Numbered from the stretch's first letter, positions 42,557-51,184 are shown. The stretch is DNA of 64,000 nt from Streptomyces venezuelae ATCC 10712 (GCF_008639165.1 NZ_CP029197.1:3596001-3660000), one strand, 5' to 3'. Notes: a model not told the origin generated them from the letters alone. A program made the numbers and translations.

Positions 42557-42910
42557 TCAGTCGACGGCGTTGACGGCCTCGTCGACCGAGGTGTGGATCG
42601 GGAACACCTTGGTGAGACCCGTGATCCGGAAAATCTTGAGGATGCGCTCCTGGTTGCAGACCAGACGCAGCGAACCCTCGTGCGCGCGCACGCGCTTCAG
42701 GCCGCCGACGAGCACACCGAGGCCGGTGGAGTCGAGGAAGTCCACGCCCTCCATGTCGACGACCAGGTGGTAGCTGCCGTCGTTCACCAACTCGACCAAC
42801 TGCTCGCGCAGCTTGGGCGCGGTATACACATCAATCTCGCCACCGACCTCGACGACCGTACGGTCGCCACCAGCGCCGGACACATTGCGAGTCGACAGGG
42901 ACAGGTCCAC
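42557..42910 (-). CDS. bldG: anti-anti-sigma factor BldG
   Basis: A 117-residue STAS protein needed in Streptomyces for aerial growth and antibiotic production. The sequence is almost that of known BldG ([39 protein letters not shown]). The phosphorylated serine is Ser61 in [14 protein letters not shown] short insertion near residue 11 (SGAGG) makes it four residues longer than the 113-residue S. coelicolor protein (from memory). GTG 42910 has GGAGG 4 nt upstream. Cotranscribed with the anti-sigma factor. Confidence 0.97.
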   Translation of the reverse strand: MDLSLSTRNVSGAGGDRTVVEVGGEIDVYTAPKLREQLVELVNDGSYHLVVDMEGVDFLDSTGLGVLVGGLKRVRAHEGSLRLVCNQERILKIFRITGLTKVFPIHTSVDEAVNAVD

Positions 42911-42933
42911 GGATCCTCCAGCACCTTGCTATC

Positions 42934-42945
42934 GAACGATCGTTC
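42934..42945. promoter_or_regulatory. 12-bp palindrome in the bldG/helicase divergent promoter region
   Basis: GAACGATCGTTC is perfectly palindromic, 24 bp before the bldG start and 46 bp before the helicase start. A minus-strand -10-like TAGCAA lies next to it. Possible operator. Confidence 0.35.
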
Positions 42946-42990
42946 CCTCGGGTCTCCCGGGCGGAGTCAGGGAACTGATCGCCAGCCGCG

Positions 42991-45456
42991 ATGGCATTCA
43001 ATCACTTACCAGCAGCCATGCACGACGCCTTGGAAGCATTGTCCGTCATGGCAGTGACACACTCGGTGCCGATGGCCACGAATCAGCGCCCCCGACGACC
43101 GGCCGGAGACACGGGCAGCCGCCCCTCCCCCGGCATGGTCCTCGACCGGCTCTCCTCGGGCGAGAGCCGAGCCGCGCGCATCACTCATACGGAGCACATG
43201 CCCGCCCGGGAGGGTCGTCATGCCGTCTGGCCGCACCGCATCCGCCCGGAGGTGATCGCGGCGATCGAGGCGGCCGGGATCGAGCACCCCTGGGCCCACC
43301 AGGCGGAGGCCGCGGAGCACGCCCTGGACGGCGAGTCCGTGGTGATCGCCACCGGAACCGCCTCGGGCAAGTCGCTCGCCTACCTCGCCCCGGTCCTGAC
43401 CACCCTCCTGGACGGCGCGGAGGCCCCGAACGGTCGCGGGACCACCGCCCTGTACCTCTCGCCCACCAAGGCCCTCGCCGCGGACCAGCGGCGCGCCGTA
43501 CGAGAACTGGCCGCCCCGCTCGGCAACCGGATCCGCCCCGCCGTCTACGACGGCGACACCCCCGTCGAGGAACGCGAGTGGGTCCGCCAGTACGCGAACT
43601 ACGTGCTGACCAACCCCGACATGCTGCACCGGGGCATACTCCCCTCCCACCCCAGGTGGGCCTCCTTCCTGCGCTCCCTGCGCTACGTCGTGATCGACGA
43701 GTGCCACACCTACCGGGGCGTCTTCGGCTCCCACGTCGCCCAGGTACTGCGGCGACTGCGCCGGATCTGCGCCCGGTACGGCTCCGAGCCGGTCTTCCTC
43801 CTCGCCTCCGCCACCTCGGCCGAGCCCGCCCTCGCCGCCGGCCGCCTCACCGGCCTGCCGGTCACCGAGGTCTCCGACGACGCCTCCCCCCGCGGCGAGC
43901 TGGTCTTCGCCCTGTGGGAGCCGCCGCTCACCGAACTGCACGGCGAGCGCGGCGCCCCCGTACGCCGCACCGCCACCGCCGAGACCGCCGACCTGCTGAC
44001 CGACCTCACCCGGCAGGGCGTCCGCTCGGTGGCCTTCGTCCGCTCCCGGCGCGGCGCCGAACTGATCTCGGTGATCGCCCAGGAGCGCCTCGCCGAGACC
44101 GACCGCTCGCTCGCCCGCCGCGTCGCCGCCTACCGCGGCGGCTACCTGCCGGAGGAGCGCCGGGCCCTGGAGCGGGCCCTGCACTCCGGCGAGCTCCTCG
44201 GCCTGGCCGCCACGACCGCCCTGGAGCTCGGCGTGGACGTCTCCGGCCTGGACGCGGTCGTGATCGCCGGCTACCCGGGCACCCGGGCCTCCCTGTGGCA
44301 GCAGGCGGGCCGCGCCGGCCGCTCGGGCGAGGGCGCCCTCGCGATCCTCGTCGCCCGGGACGACCCGCTGGACACGTTCCTGGTCCACCACCCGGAGGCG
44401 ATCTTCGACCAGCCGGTCGAGTCGACCGTCCTGGACCCCGACAACCCCTACGTGCTCGCCCCCCATCTCTGCGCCGCGGCCGCGGAGCTCCCGCTGACCG
44501 AACCCGACCTGGCCCTCTTCGGCCCGGCCGTCCCCGAGCTGCTGCCCCAGCTGGAGGGCGCCGGCCTGCTGCGCCGCCGCTCCACCGGCTGGTACTGGAC
44601 CCGCCGCGAGCGGGCCGCCGACCTCACCGACATCCGGGGCGGCGGCGGCAGCCCCGTCCGGATCGTGGAGTCCGGCACCGGCCGGCTGCTCGGCACCGTC
44701 GACGAGGCCGCCTCCCACACGGCCGTCCACGAGGGCGCCGTCCACCTCCACCAGGGCCGCACCTACCTGGTGCGGGAGCTCGACCTCAAGGACTCCGTGG
44801 CCCTCGTGGAGGAGGCCGCCCCGCCGTACTCCACCACCGCCCGCGACACCACCTCCATCGCCGTCCTGGACACCGAGACCGAGATCCCCTGGGGAGCCGG
44901 CCGGCTCTGCTTCGGCTCCGTCGAGGTCACCAACCAGGTCGTCTCCTTCCTGCGCCGCCGGCTGATCACGGGAGAGGTGCTCGGCGAGACCAAGCTCGAC
45001 CTGCCGCCCCGCACCCTGCGCACCCGGGCCGTGTGGTGGACGGTCACGGAGGACCAGCTCGACGCCGCCCGGATCACCCCGGAGATCCTCGGCGGCGCCC
45101 TGCACGCCGCCGAGCACGCCTCCATCGGCATGCTGCCGCTGTTCGCCACCTGCGACCGCTGGGACATCGGCGGCGTCTCCGTGCCGCTCCATCCCGACAC
45201 CCTGCTGCCCACCGTCTTCGTGTACGACGGCCACCCGGGCGGGGCGGGCTTCGCCGAGCGCGCCTTCCACACGGCCCGCGCCTGGCTGACGGCCACCCGG
45301 GAGGCCATCGCCTCCTGCGAGTGCGAGGCCGGCTGCCCGTCCTGCATCCAGTCCCCGAAGTGCGGCAACGGCAACGACCCGCTCCACAAACGCGGCGCCG
45401 TCCGACTCCTCACGGAGATCCTCCGAGCGGCCCCGGAGGCCCCGCCCGCGACCTGA
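42991..45456 (+). CDS. DEAD/DEAH-box helicase with C-terminal DUF1998/MZB domain (MrfA-like)
   Basis: An 821-residue SF2 helicase. Motif I is IATGTASGKSLAYLAP, Ia LYLSPTKALAADQ, II VVIDECHTYRGVFGSH, III LASATS, IV FVRSRRGAEL, V ATTALELGVDVSGLDAVV and VI QQAGRAGRSG. The C-terminus has a four-cysteine zinc site (CECEAGCPSCIQSPKC). This arrangement is that of Bacillus MrfA (YprA), a 3'-5' helicase for repair of mitomycin damage. ATG 42991 gives MAFNHLPAA, the usual start. Its 3' end overlaps the convergent tadG-like gene by 47 bp. Confidence 0.94.
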   Translation: MAFNHLPAAMHDALEALSVMAVTHSVPMATNQRPRRPAGDTGSRPSPGMVLDRLSSGESRAARITHTEHMPAREGRHAVWPHRIRPEVIAAIEAAGIEHPWAHQAEAAEHALDGESVVIATGTASGKSLAYLAPVLTTLLDGAEAPNGRGTTALYLSPTKALAADQRRAVRELAAPLGNRIRPAVYDGDTPVEEREWVRQYANYVLTNPDMLHRGILPSHPRWASFLRSLRYVVIDECHTYRGVFGSHVAQVLRRLRRICARYGSEPVFLLASATSAEPALAAGRLTGLPVTEVSDDASPRGELVFALWEPPLTELHGERGAPVRRTATAETADLLTDLTRQGVRSVAFVRSRRGAELISVIAQERLAETDRSLARRVAAYRGGYLPEERRALERALHSGELLGLAATTALELGVDVSGLDAVVIAGYPGTRASLWQQAGRAGRSGEGALAILVARDDPLDTFLVHHPEAIFDQPVESTVLDPDNPYVLAPHLCAAAAELPLTEPDLALFGPAVPELLPQLEGAGLLRRRSTGWYWTRRERAADLTDIRGGGGSPVRIVESGTGRLLGTVDEAASHTAVHEGAVHLHQGRTYLVRELDLKDSVALVEEAAPPYSTTARDTTSIAVLDTETEIPWGAGRLCFGSVEVTNQVVSFLRRRLITGEVLGETKLDLPPRTLRTRAVWWTVTEDQLDAARITPEILGGALHAAEHASIGMLPLFATCDRWDIGGVSVPLHPDTLLPTVFVYDGHPGGAGFAERAFHTARAWLTATREAIASCECEAGCPSCIQSPKCGNGNDPLHKRGAVRLLTEILRAAPEAPPAT

Positions 45457-45907
45457 CCTCGGGCCGGTAGGGGCCGCGCGCCACCCGGGCGGTCACCTCC
45501 GCGAGCTCACCCCGCACCACACACCCCACCAGCTCGGCGCCCTGCGCCCCGGCCACCCGGGCCGCGGCGGCACAGGCCTCGGCCTCGCCCCACAGCGCCC
45601 GGTCGGCCGCGGCCAGCGCGGCGAGATCCGCCGCCCCGCCGGCCCGGTGCCGGGCCGCCACCGCCTGCCCCAGCGCGAGCACCGCCGCGAACACCACACA
45701 GAGCGCACAGGCCGCGAACGCCACCCACACCGTCGCCGCACCCCGATCACCCGGGGGCCCCGCCCGGCGCCCAGCCGCGCCCCGATCACCCGGAAGCCCC
45801 GCCCGGCACACAGTCGCGCCCGAGCTGCCACCTCGGCACCGACCCGAACCGCCCCTTCGGCGCCCCCGTCGGGGCCGAGCCGGGCGCCGGGCGTCTGCCG
45901 CCGTCAC
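45410..45907 (-). CDS. TadE/TadG-like pilus assembly protein (Rv3654c-like)
   Basis: A 165-residue protein. A basic, Gly/Arg-rich N-terminal stretch contains a 39-bp direct repeat (LPGDRGAA / PPGDRGAA), then DRG-AATVWVAFAACALCVV begins the single helix, followed by ALGQAVAARHRAGGAADLAA, typical of TadG-like and Rv3654c-like proteins. The Glu5 of pilins is missing. GTG 45907 overlaps the TadE stop (GTGA). Last gene of the tad operon; its 3' end overlaps the helicase gene antisense. Confidence 0.85.
   Translation of the reverse strand: MTAADARRPARPRRGRRRGGSGRCRGGSSGATVCRAGLPGDRGAAGRRAGPPGDRGAATVWVAFAACALCVVFAAVLALGQAVAARHRAGGAADLAALAAADRALWGEAEACAAAARVAGAQGAELVGCVVRGELAEVTARVARGPYRPEVRSRAGPPGPLGGSP
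45741..45818. repeat. 39-bp direct repeat in the tadG-like gene
   Basis: CCCCGATCACCCGG..GCCCCGCCCGGC starts at 45741 and again at 45780. It encodes a 13-residue duplication just before the membrane helix. Confidence 0.8.
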
Positions 45908-46260
45908 GGTGGGCCCTCGATCACCGTGTCCTCCGCCAGGGCGGCCGCGTCCGCCCTCAGGGTGAGTCCCATGCCCCGGGGGCCCGGGGCCGCGGCCTCC
46001 ACCGTCACCCGCCACAGCTCCCCGGACCGCGTCACCGAGACCCGGGCGCCCTCGGGCGCGGCGGCCCGCGCGGCCGCCGCCGCGGAGGCCACGGGCTCGG
46101 CGCGGGCCGCGACCCGCGCCCCGGCCCGCGCCGCGTCCACGCAGCGGATCTGCGCGGCCGCCGCCGCGAGACCCCAGAGCAGGGTCACCGTGAAGAGGGC
46201 GAGGACGGGCAGCGTCATCGCCGTCTCCACCGTCACGAAACCCCGGTCAGAACGGCGCAT
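45904..46260 (-). CDS. TadE-family pseudopilin
   Basis: A 118-residue protein. The N-terminal prepilin-like site DRG-FVTVETAMTLPVLALF has Glu at +5 after the glycine and a membrane helix. The outer domain contains RVSVTRSGELWRVTVEAAAP. TadE proteins are minor pilins for Flp pilus assembly. It overlaps the DUF4244 gene by 14 bp and is coupled to the next gene by GTGA. Confidence 0.9.
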   Translation of the reverse strand: MRRSDRGFVTVETAMTLPVLALFTVTLLWGLAAAAAQIRCVDAARAGARVAARAEPVASAAAAARAAAPEGARVSVTRSGELWRVTVEAAAPGPRGMGLTLRADAAALAEDTVIEGPP

Positions 46261-46561
46261 CGAGGGCCTTCCCGATCACCGACTCCAGCGCCCCCGAGAC
46301 GGCCCCGCTGGTCACGATCTTGTAGAGCACCGCGGCGAAGCCCGCCGCGGCGATCGTGCCCACCGCGTATTCGGAGGTGGTCATCCCCGCGTCGCTCCGC
46401 GCGGCCTCGCGCCGCCTACGCCACCACCCACGCACCGCCACCCAGGCAACCGCCCGCGCCCTGCGTGCCTTGACCACGATCCTTTCCATCCCCGCCGCAT
46501 CTGCCGTACCTGCCGTACCTGCCGTGCCCGCCACGCCGGCCACGCCTGCCGTGTCTGCCAT
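46247..46561 (-). CDS. DUF4244 Flp-like major pilin candidate
   Basis: A 104-residue protein. After a repetitive Gly/Ala/Val/Thr start (GVAGVAGTAGTAG) and a basic segment, the sequence SDAG-MTTSEYAVGTIAAAGF has a type IVb prepilin cleavage site with Glu at +5, and the hydrophobic helix AVLYKIV follows. This is the likely major Flp-type pilin. ATG 46561 has GAGGGG at 7-nt spacing; an upstream ATG (46597) is less likely. The leader of about 60 residues is long for a prepilin. Confidence 0.85.
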   Translation of the reverse strand: MADTAGVAGVAGTAGTAGTADAAGMERIVVKARRARAVAWVAVRGWWRRRREAARSDAGMTTSEYAVGTIAAAGFAAVLYKIVTSGAVSGALESVIGKALDAPF

Positions 46562-46620
46562 GCCGATCCCCTCGATCCGTCGTTCGTGTCGTGTCATGCC
46601 TCGTCGTGCCGTGCTGTCGC

Positions 46621-47403
46621 TCATCCGGCCAGGAGCCCCGTCGCCAGGCCGATCACCACCGGGGCCACCCCGACCGCCAGGAAGGCGGGCAGGAAGCAGA
46701 GCCCCACCGGCGCGCTGATCAGGACCTGTGCCCGGCGCGCCCTGGCCGCCGCCGCGCGGGCGCGGGCCGACCGCAGGGCGGCCGCGTGCCGGGCGACGGC
46801 CTCCGCGGCGGGCGCCCCCGAGGAACCGGCCCGTTCCATGCAGCGCGCCAGTCCCTCGGCGCCCGGTATCGCGCCGAACCTCCGCCACACCTCGCCGGGT
46901 TCGCCGCCGAGCCGCAGCTCGGCGGCCGTGCGGGTCAGGCGCTCGCCCAGCGGGCCGCCGAGGGACCTGCCGACGGCCTCCGCCGCCTCTCCGGGCCCGG
47001 CCCCGGCCGAGGCGCAGGCCGCCAACAGATCGGCCGCCAGCGGCAGATGACGTACCGCCTCGTCCTCGTCCCCCGCCGGGGAAGGTCCGCGCATCGACGC
47101 CCGCCGCACCCAGGCGGCCACCAGGGCCCCGGCCGGCAGTCCGCCGATCGCCCCGAACAGCACCCAGCCGAGCCCGGCCGCCCCGAGCGGCGCCACCCAG
47201 CGACCCACCCGTCCCAGCGGGCCGGACCTGCCCTTCGGCGACCGGGGCGCCGGGGCCCGAACCGAAGCCGGGCCCGGGAGCAGGGTTCTCACCCGCCGCC
47301 GCATCCCGCGTACCCGCCTGGCCCGCACCAGTTCCCGGACCCCCTGCGCGCAGCCGATCACCGCCGCGGCCGCGAGTGCGCCGCGCTCCGCGTGCTCGAT
47401 CAC
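46621..47403 (-). CDS. tadC: TadC-like type II secretion F-domain protein
   Basis: A 260-residue membrane platform protein. It has two N-terminal helices (WVAPLGAAGLGWVLFGAIGG region), a T2SSF cytoplasmic domain (HLPLAADLLAACASAGAGPG; GEVWRRFGAIPGAEGLARCM; ARARRAQVLISAPVGLC), and C-terminal helices (FLAVGVAPVVIGLATGLL). GTG 47403 overlaps the TadB stop (GTGA). Confidence 0.9.
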   Translation of the reverse strand: MIEHAERGALAAAAVIGCAQGVRELVRARRVRGMRRRVRTLLPGPASVRAPAPRSPKGRSGPLGRVGRWVAPLGAAGLGWVLFGAIGGLPAGALVAAWVRRASMRGPSPAGDEDEAVRHLPLAADLLAACASAGAGPGEAAEAVGRSLGGPLGERLTRTAAELRLGGEPGEVWRRFGAIPGAEGLARCMERAGSSGAPAAEAVARHAAALRSARARAAAARARRAQVLISAPVGLCFLPAFLAVGVAPVVIGLATGLLAG

Positions 47404-48365
47404 TCCCGCTCCCCTCCCCGTACGATCCGCGCCGCCCACCACAGCCCGGCCGCCTCCAGCGCGCCGCCCACGACGAGGCAGCCCAGGCCCGCCGGCGTGT
47501 GCAGCAGCACCCGCAGCGGGTCCGCGCCCAGCGCCGCGCCAAGGGCGACACCGGCCAGCGGGAGGACCGCGAGGACCGCCACCGTCGCCCAGGCGCCCGC
47601 CAGTTCGGCGCGCAGCCGCTCCCGCTGCTCCCGGTGGTCCCGCAGGGCCGCTTCGAGCCGGTCCAGTCCCGCGGCCAGGCCCGCGCCGCCGTCGACGGCC
47701 ACCTGCCAGCACGCCGCCATGCCCGCGAGCCCGTCCGCGCCGTCCTGGTCCGCCGCCTTCCGCAGGGCCTCCGGCACGTCGCCGCCGAACCGGGCCGCCG
47801 CGAGGACCGCGGCCTCCTCCGCGCCCAGCGCGCCCGTCTCCCGGGCCGCGAACGACAGGGCCTGCGCGGGCTGCCATCCGGCCCTCAGCTCGCCGACGAC
47901 CGCCCCGCACAGGGACACCACCCGCTCGGCCCGCGCCTCGCGTGCCCTCCGGCGCTCGGCCGCCCGCAGCCGCCGCTCCACCAGCGGCACAGCGAGCGCG
48001 CCCGCCACCAGCGGCAGCGGCGACGCGCCCAGCAGGGCGAGGGCCCCCGCCGCCGGCAGACACAGCCAGGCCCGCCGGGACCGCAGCACCGCCCACCAGC
48101 CCGCGACCACCGCCGGCCGGCCGGCCCGTCGACGGTCGAGAAGACCACGGAGATCACCGAACCCACGGGCCCGACCGACACCGCGGACCCCACGAGCACT
48201 GTCGACCCCACGGGCACCTGCTCCCGCCGCGTCGGCGAGGGTGAGCAGCGCCCGTGCCCTGCCGGCTCCTCGCTGCCGCTCGGCCGCCCACCTCAGCGCC
48301 AGCACCGCGCAGGCCACCCAGACCACTTGGGCCACGGCGTGGGCGTGCGGCAACCGCTCCGTCAT
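47400..48365 (-). CDS. tadB: TadB-like type II secretion F-domain protein
   Basis: A 321-residue inner-membrane platform protein. The T2SSF domain is clear (VVSLCGAVVGELRAGWQPAQ; FGGDVPEALRKAADQDGADG; AACWQVAVDGGAGLAAGLDR), with helices at both ends. The N-terminal 80 residues are Gly/Arg-rich. Start ATG 48365 touches the TadA stop as TGATG; GTG 48368 just before it would overlap by 4 bp and is equally possible. Confidence 0.9.
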   Translation of the reverse strand: MTERLPHAHAVAQVVWVACAVLALRWAAERQRGAGRARALLTLADAAGAGARGVDSARGVRGVGRARGFGDLRGLLDRRRAGRPAVVAGWWAVLRSRRAWLCLPAAGALALLGASPLPLVAGALAVPLVERRLRAAERRRAREARAERVVSLCGAVVGELRAGWQPAQALSFAARETGALGAEEAAVLAAARFGGDVPEALRKAADQDGADGLAGMAACWQVAVDGGAGLAAGLDRLEAALRDHREQRERLRAELAGAWATVAVLAVLPLAGVALGAALGADPLRVLLHTPAGLGCLVVGGALEAAGLWWAARIVRGGERE

Positions 48366-49537
48366 CACGACCCCCCTCCGATCAGCGCCTTCAGCCGCTC
48401 CCAGCCCCGCTCCCGCGTGAAGCCGGCCGTGCCCCACCGCAGCGCGGGAACCGTCCGCACCAGACCGTCCCGGTCCCGCTCCAGCACGTGCGCCTCGGCG
48501 ATCCGCCGCCGCCCGTCCCGGTCCCGCGCCAGGTGGAGCACGACGGACAGACCCGCCCCCAACTGGCTGTGCAGGGCGGCCCGATCGAGCCCGGCCGCCG
48601 TTCCCAGGGCTTCGAGCCGGGCCGGTACGTCCGCCGCCGTGTTGGCGTGGACCGTCCCCGAGCCGCCTTCGTGGCCGGTGTTGAGAGCGGCCAGCAGGTC
48701 GACGGCCTCCCCGCCCCTGACCTCGCCGACCACCAGCCGGTCCGGCCGCATCCTCAGCGCCTGCCTGACCAGGTCCCGAAGGGTCACGAGTCCGGCGCCC
48801 TCCTGGTTCGCCGGGCGCGCCTCCAGGCGCACCACGTGCGGATGGTCGGGCCGGAGCTCCGCCGAGTCCTCGGCGAGGACGATCCGCTCCCGCTCGCCGA
48901 CCAGTCCGAGCAGGGAGGCGAGCAGCGTGGTCTTCCCCGTGCCGGTCCCGCCGCTGACCAGGTACGACACCCGTGCGTCGATCAGGGCGCGGAGGATCGG
49001 GGCGCCGCCCGGCGGGACGGTGCCCGCCGCCGCCAGCTCTTCCAGGGTGAAGGCGCGCGGTCGCACGACGCGGAGCGAGAGGCAGGTCGAGCCGACCGCC
49101 ACCGGTGGCAGCACGGCGTGCATGCGGGTGCCGTCGGGCAGTCGCGCGTCCACCCAGGGCCGGGCGTCGTCGAGCCTGCGTCCGGCGACCGCCGCGAGCC
49201 GCTGGGCGAGCCTGCGGACGGCGAGGGCGTCGGGGAAGGAGACGGGCGCCCGCTCGAGTCCGGCTCCCCGGTCCACCCACACCCGGTCGGGTGCCGAGAC
49301 GAGGACGTCGGTGACGGCGGGATCGGCGAGCAGCGGTTCGAGCGGTCCGGTGCCGATCAGCTCGCACCGCAACTCCTCCGCCGCGCCGAGCACTTCCGCG
49401 TCCCCGAGGAGCCGTCCCTGGGCCCGCAGCGCCGCCGCGACGCGCGCCGGGGTGGGCTCGGAGCCGCTGGCCGCGAGCCGCTGCCGCACGGCGTCGAGCA
49501 GTCCCGCCCCGCCACCGGCCGACGACACTCCGGTCAT
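48365..49537 (-). CDS. tadA: TadA/VirB11-family secretion ATPase
   Basis: A 390-residue hexameric secretion ATPase powering the pilus-like system. Walker A is SGGTGTGKTT, the Asp box LAEDSAELR, Walker B RLVVGEVRGGEA and the His box GTVHANTA. The N-terminal domain (ELIGTGPLEPLLADPAVTDV) is typical of CpaF/TadA. It lies second in the operon after the Ssd/CpaE-like gene, overlapping it by 4 bp. Confidence 0.95.
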   Translation of the reverse strand: MTGVSSAGGGAGLLDAVRQRLAASGSEPTPARVAAALRAQGRLLGDAEVLGAAEELRCELIGTGPLEPLLADPAVTDVLVSAPDRVWVDRGAGLERAPVSFPDALAVRRLAQRLAAVAGRRLDDARPWVDARLPDGTRMHAVLPPVAVGSTCLSLRVVRPRAFTLEELAAAGTVPPGGAPILRALIDARVSYLVSGGTGTGKTTLLASLLGLVGERERIVLAEDSAELRPDHPHVVRLEARPANQEGAGLVTLRDLVRQALRMRPDRLVVGEVRGGEAVDLLAALNTGHEGGSGTVHANTAADVPARLEALGTAAGLDRAALHSQLGAGLSVVLHLARDRDGRRRIAEAHVLERDRDGLVRTVPALRWGTAGFTRERGWERLKALIGGGS

Positions 49538-50733
49538 GCCGCACCTCCGGGGGCGAGGGCACGCGTCCAGAACGCGTCGCAGAACCGGCCGAGCGGGCCA
49601 CGGGGCTCGGCGCCCGGCGGCATCCCGGCGTCCTGGTCGGCCACGATGCCCGGGTCGTAGGGGAGTTCACCGACCAGCGGCAGCCGCAGGGCGTCGGCGA
49701 TCCATCGTTCGTCGAGCCCCGCCGCGTACGGCCCACGGACCACCGCCCGCAGGTCGCGCACCCCCGCGGACAGGGCGGAGGCCACTCGGTGGGCGGCCGC
49801 GACGGACCTCAACTCCCCCGGCACGACGAGCAGTCCGAGGTCCAGCTGGGTGACCGCCTCGGCGGCCGCGGCGTCCGCGGCGCGCGGCAGGTCGACCACC
49901 ACGACCCCGCCCCTGCGGCGGGCGGCGGCGAGCACGGACCGCACGGCCTCGGGCGGCAGCGGGGCCGCCGGTTCCCTGCCCCAGCTGAGCACCCGGACCC
50001 CGCGCACCGACGGCAGGGACTCCTCCAGGGCGCCACCGGCCAAGCGACCCTTCGAGGCGGCGAAGTCGGGCCATCGCCTGCCGTCCTCGCGCTCCCCGCC
50101 GAGGAGCACGTCGAGCCCTCCGCCGAGCGGGTCGCCGTCGACGAGCAGCGTGCGGTGTCCGGTTCGCGCGGCGGCGAGCGCGAGTCCGCAGGCGAGGGTG
50201 GAGGCGCCCGCGCCGCCGCGGCCGCCGACGACCCCGACGGTCAGTGCCTGGCGGCCCACCCCCTCGGCCGCGTCGGCGATGCGGTCGACCAGGACGCCCT
50301 CGGCGTCCGGCAGCCGCAGCACGCTCTCGGCGCCGATCTCGACGGCCAGCCGCCAGACCGCCGGGTCGTCCCGGTCGCGCCCGACGAGGACGGTCCCGGG
50401 GCGGCGCGCCGCGCCCCGGCAGCGGGCCGCGACGTCGTCGCCGACCAGCACGAGCGGTGGGTCGGTCCAGCTCGCCCGCCGCTCCGGCACCCGGTGGTGC
50501 ACCTCGGGCTCGACGCCCGCGGCGGCGCACAGCCGGAGGAGGTCGTCGAGGAGCCCGAGGTCCTCGGTGACGATCAGCGGCCCCGTGCGGCGCGGTTCGT
50601 CGGGTCCGGCCGCCCCGCTCACGGCCGGACCCGGGACCTTCGCCGAACTCCTCGGCCCCCGGGCGCGATCCGCACCGCTGGGCCCCGCGGCCCGTGCCGT
50701 CCCGTCGGCCCCGGTGGTCCTGGATGCCTCCAT
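49534..50733 (-). CDS. Ssd/CpaE-like MinD-type ATPase (TadZ role)
   Basis: A 399-residue protein. A degenerate receiver-like N-terminal half (LIVTEDLGLLDDLLRLCAAA ... LVGDDVAARC) precedes a ParA/MinD ATPase domain with deviant Walker A VGGRGGAGASTLAC (Ser in place of Lys/Thr spacing is unusual), LLVDGDPLGGGLDVLLGGE and VVVVDLPRAAD. This matches the septum-site-determining Ssd (Rv3660c) and CpaE/TadZ group, which places the tad machine. ATG 50733 has GAGGGG at 8-nt spacing, preferred over GTG 50742. First gene of the tad operon. Confidence 0.9.
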   Translation of the reverse strand: MEASRTTGADGTARAAGPSGADRARGPRSSAKVPGPAVSGAAGPDEPRRTGPLIVTEDLGLLDDLLRLCAAAGVEPEVHHRVPERRASWTDPPLVLVGDDVAARCRGAARRPGTVLVGRDRDDPAVWRLAVEIGAESVLRLPDAEGVLVDRIADAAEGVGRQALTVGVVGGRGGAGASTLACGLALAAARTGHRTLLVDGDPLGGGLDVLLGGEREDGRRWPDFAASKGRLAGGALEESLPSVRGVRVLSWGREPAAPLPPEAVRSVLAAARRRGGVVVVDLPRAADAAAAEAVTQLDLGLLVVPGELRSVAAAHRVASALSAGVRDLRAVVRGPYAAGLDERWIADALRLPLVGELPYDPGIVADQDAGMPPGAEPRGPLGRFCDAFWTRALAPGGAA

Positions 50734-50749
50734 GGCACACACCCCTCTC

Positions 50750-50788
50750 GTGATTCCTGTCGTCCGCGAACTTCGCGACAGGAATCAC
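50750..50788. promoter_or_regulatory. long inverted repeat upstream of the tad operon
   Basis: GTGATTCCTGTCG (50750-50762) and its exact complement CGACAGGAATCAC (50776-50788), 13-bp arms with a 13-nt gap that holds a smaller repeat (gcgaa-c-ttcgc). It begins 16 bp before the first tad start. Probably an operator for a dimeric regulator or a leader hairpin. Confidence 0.55.
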
Positions 50789-50980
50789 CGTGGGGCCTTG
50801 CTGAAAATCCTGGGGATCGTGCCGAAAAACTGTGGATATCCGGAGCCCTGTGAATATCTTCGTCACTCTCCGGGGGACTACCCCGGAACGCAGCCTGCCG
50901 GTTACGGTGAGTGACGAATCAAGGGTCCGGCAGCGCGCCGACCGAGGTGCGGCCGAGGGCCGGGAGGAAGGGAGCGGACG

Positions 50981-51112
50981 ATGTCCCACAGCGCCGAAAC
51001 GGCTCCGGACATGCGACGACCCCCGCCGGGGGGGAGAGCGGGGGTCGTCTCTCCGGCCGACTCGGGGGGGGAGGAGCCGGACCGGGTTAGCACGGTCGCG
51101 AACGATCCGTGA
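50981..51112 (+). CDS. candidate 43-residue small protein or leader ORF
   Basis: ATG 50981 is preceded by GGAGGAAGGGAG with good 6-nt spacing and reads MSHSAETAPDMRRPPPGG to ...DRVSTVANDP. No homology is recognised. A hairpin with 12-bp stem (gacgacccccgc, 51015-51049) lies within it, and the HAD gene follows 72 bp later. It may be a real small protein, a leader, or chance. The rest of 50789-50980 shows no gene, only an interrupted repeat TTCGTCACTC/GAGTGACGAA (50859-50918). Confidence 0.4.
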   Translation: MSHSAETAPDMRRPPPGGRAGVVSPADSGGEEPDRVSTVANDP

Positions 51113-51184
51113 CTTCCATGGTGTACCCGAGAGCCTTCTCAGGCAAACCCACGCGCCCCAGCGTACGCCGAATGGCGGGCACCT

